DNA of 64,000 bases from Microbacterium sp. Gd 4-13. GTDB lineage: Bacteria; Actinomycetota; Actinomycetes; Actinomycetales; Microbacteriaceae. The notes beneath the pieces were generated by a model. That model did not search any database, was not told where the DNA came from, and saw nothing but the letters and a program-made list of their open reading frames with translations. This document shows, in pieces, positions 62,669-64,000 of this stretch (position 1 is its first letter; each line of letters opens with the position of its first letter). The position numbers and the translations under genes are program-made. The DNA lies in NCBI RefSeq assembly GCF_003095395.1, contig NZ_QEIJ01000002.1, forward strand, positions 248,001-312,000. The letters run 5' to 3'.

Positions 62669-63973
62669 GTGAGATCACCTGCACTGCACCGCACCGCCAT
62701 CGTCGCGGTGGCTCTGACGTCGTCCGCCCTCGTCCTCGCCGGCTGCTCCGGCGGCGGCTCGACCGGGGAGGGGGCCGACGGTGACATCACGCTGACGGTC
62801 ACGACCTTCGGCACTTTCGGATACGAAGACCTCTACGCCGAGTACGAGGAGCTCAATCCGAACGTGAAGATCGAGGCGACGAACATCGACACCGGCGGCA
62901 ACGCCCGCACCGACGCCTTCACCAAGATCGCCGCGGGCTCGGGCCTGTCGGATGTCGTCGCGCTCGAGGAGGGCTGGCTCGGCGCGATCATGGAGGTCTC
63001 CGACCAGTTCGCCGACCTCCGCGACTACGGCATCGAAGACCGCAAGGCCGACTGGGTCGACTGGAAGTACGCCCAGGGCACCGACCCGTCGGGCCGCGTC
63101 ATCGGCTACGGCACCGACATCGGCCCCGAGGGGCTCTGCTACAACAAGCCCGCCTTCGAGGCCGCCGGTCTCCCGACCGACCGCGAGGAAGTCGCCGCCC
63201 TGTTCGACGGCGACTGGGAGAACTACTTCGACATCGGCCGGCAGTACCACGAGGCCACCGGCAAGGCCTTCTACGACCACTCCGGGTTCGTCTGGAACGC
63301 GATGGTGAACCAGCTCGACGAGGGCTACTACACGAGCGACGGCGAACTCAACGTCGAGGGCAACGCCGAACTGCAGGAGCGCTTCGAGCTGCTCGGGGCG
63401 GCCACCGAGGGGGGCCTCTCAGCCGCGCAGACGGCGTGGGATTGGAACGGCGGCAAGTCGTTCCTCGACGGCACCTTCGCCACCTTCGTCTGCCCCGGCT
63501 GGATGCTCGGCACGATGCAGGGCTCGATCGAGGGCGCCGGCGGCACGGCCGACAACGGCTGGGACTTCGCCGACGCCTTCCCCGGGGGCCCCGCGAACTG
63601 GGGCGGCGCGTTCCTCGCGGTGTCCGAGACCTCGCAGCACAAGGAGGAGGCGGCCAAGCTCGCCGACTGGCTGACCCAGCCCGACCAGCAGGTGAAGCAG
63701 TCCGCCGCGGCGAACAACTTCCCGAGCACCGTGGCCGCCCAAGAGACCCTGGCCGCCGAGGCGACCCCGAACGAGTTCTTCGGCGACGCGCCGACCGGCG
63801 CGATCCTCGCCGAGCGCGCGAAGGGCGTTGTGGCGCAGTTCAAGGGCCCGGACGACTCGGTGATCCAGGAGAACGTCTTCGGCCCGGCGCTGAAGGCCCT
63901 CGACCTCGGCAACACCGACACGCAGGGCGCGTGGCAGCAGGCACAGGACCTCCTGAAGGAACTGGTCGGCTGA
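62669..63973 (+). CDS. Sugar ABC transporter substrate-binding lipoprotein
   Basis: Carbohydrate-binding protein of the family 1 (MalE-like) type, 434 residues. GTG at 62669 with AGGAG 6 bp upstream; signal peptide with lipobox LVLAGCSGG. The mature part has LTVTTFGTFGYEDLYAEYEE, ALFDGDWENYFDIGRQYHEA, FLDGTFATFVCPGWMLGTMQ and PGGPANWGGAFLAVSETSQH. Permease genes would be expected just beyond the right edge. The three upstream operators predict induction by a sugar. Confidence 0.92.
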   Translation: MRSPALHRTAIVAVALTSSALVLAGCSGGGSTGEGADGDITLTVTTFGTFGYEDLYAEYEELNPNVKIEATNIDTGGNARTDAFTKIAAGSGLSDVVALEEGWLGAIMEVSDQFADLRDYGIEDRKADWVDWKYAQGTDPSGRVIGYGTDIGPEGLCYNKPAFEAAGLPTDREEVAALFDGDWENYFDIGRQYHEATGKAFYDHSGFVWNAMVNQLDEGYYTSDGELNVEGNAELQERFELLGAATEGGLSAAQTAWDWNGGKSFLDGTFATFVCPGWMLGTMQGSIEGAGGTADNGWDFADAFPGGPANWGGAFLAVSETSQHKEEAAKLADWLTQPDQQVKQSAAANNFPSTVAAQETLAAEATPNEFFGDAPTGAILAERAKGVVAQFKGPDDSVIQENVFGPALKALDLGNTDTQGAWQQAQDLLKELVG

Positions 63974-64000
63974 TCCGTCTCGGAGGTCGGGGCCTGCTCG

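Overview
The window is very GC-rich DNA with short intergenic gaps, many GTG starts, long head-to-tail operons and ATGA/GTGA stop-start overlaps. With the Kdp gene set, LAxTG-type sorting signal, DUF222/HNH (13E12-type) gene, Pr6Pr membrane protein and WS/DGAT acyltransferase, this points to a high-GC actinobacterium, most likely Microbacteriaceae (Microbacterium-like). The organism assignment is inference. No rRNA, tRNA, CRISPR, insertion sequence or prophage was seen.

Layout. 1-5.9 kb (minus strand): a SufS-type cysteine desulfurase cut by the left edge, a secreted M1 aminopeptidase and an ABC-2 exporter pair. 5.9-13.9 kb (minus): a complete Kdp potassium system in the order small membrane protein, kdpF, A, B, C, D, E; the first two genes are tiny. 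14-24 kb: single housekeeping or membrane genes (Pr6Pr protein, APC permease, WS/DGAT, VanZ-like, XRE regulator with divergent map, M20 amidohydrolase, GH13 glucosidase). 24-39.8 kb: purine breakdown. It holds apt, then a uricase-uraH-uraD operon facing allB - acetamidase - AtzH/amidase fusion - pucG - allC, then an NMT1-type ABC importer with two permeases, an ADE-type deaminase, a cupin regulator and a second deaminase. 39.9-49 kb (minus): ALDH, flavin monooxygenase, split TPP decarboxylase and GMC oxidoreductase in one overlapping operon, followed by an AtzB/TrzN-like amidohydrolase, an orphan copy of the importer's binding protein and a second cupin regulator. 49-60 kb: a two-gene xanthine dehydrogenase with an unusual 2Fe-2S/Mo fusion, a DUF222/HNH gene, nucleoside hydrolase, 8-oxoguanine-type deaminase, nucleoside phosphorylase, guanine-deaminase-like protein, XdhC and a MocA-like enzyme. 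60-64 kb: 2-hydroxyacid dehydrogenase, DUF985 cupin, purQ, purS and the first gene of a sugar ABC system behind three LacI-type operators.

How it works together. Nucleosides and oxidised bases can be cut and deaminated (54.5-58.3 kb), oxidised to urate by the XDH, opened by uricase/UraH/UraD to allantoin, and taken through AllB, AllC and PucG to oxalurate. The AtzH-amidase fusion and the acetamidase-like protein are good candidates for oxalurate/oxamate breakdown. GlnR-like boxes in front of allB and the importer, and a 19-bp dyad shared by the allantoin and XDH promoter regions, suggest joint nitrogen and purine control.

The most unusual signal is at DNA level. Several families of palindromic repeats lie between genes, and copies also sit in frame inside genes. 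A 54-bp hairpin element occurs once as a terminator-like stem and twice as 18 translated codons, in the N-terminus of the amidase fusion and in the linker of the XDH fusion, in the same phase and orientation. A second family is translated inside KdpB and as three 14-codon repeats inside the flavin monooxygenase. This resembles protein-inserted palindromic elements known from Rickettsia.
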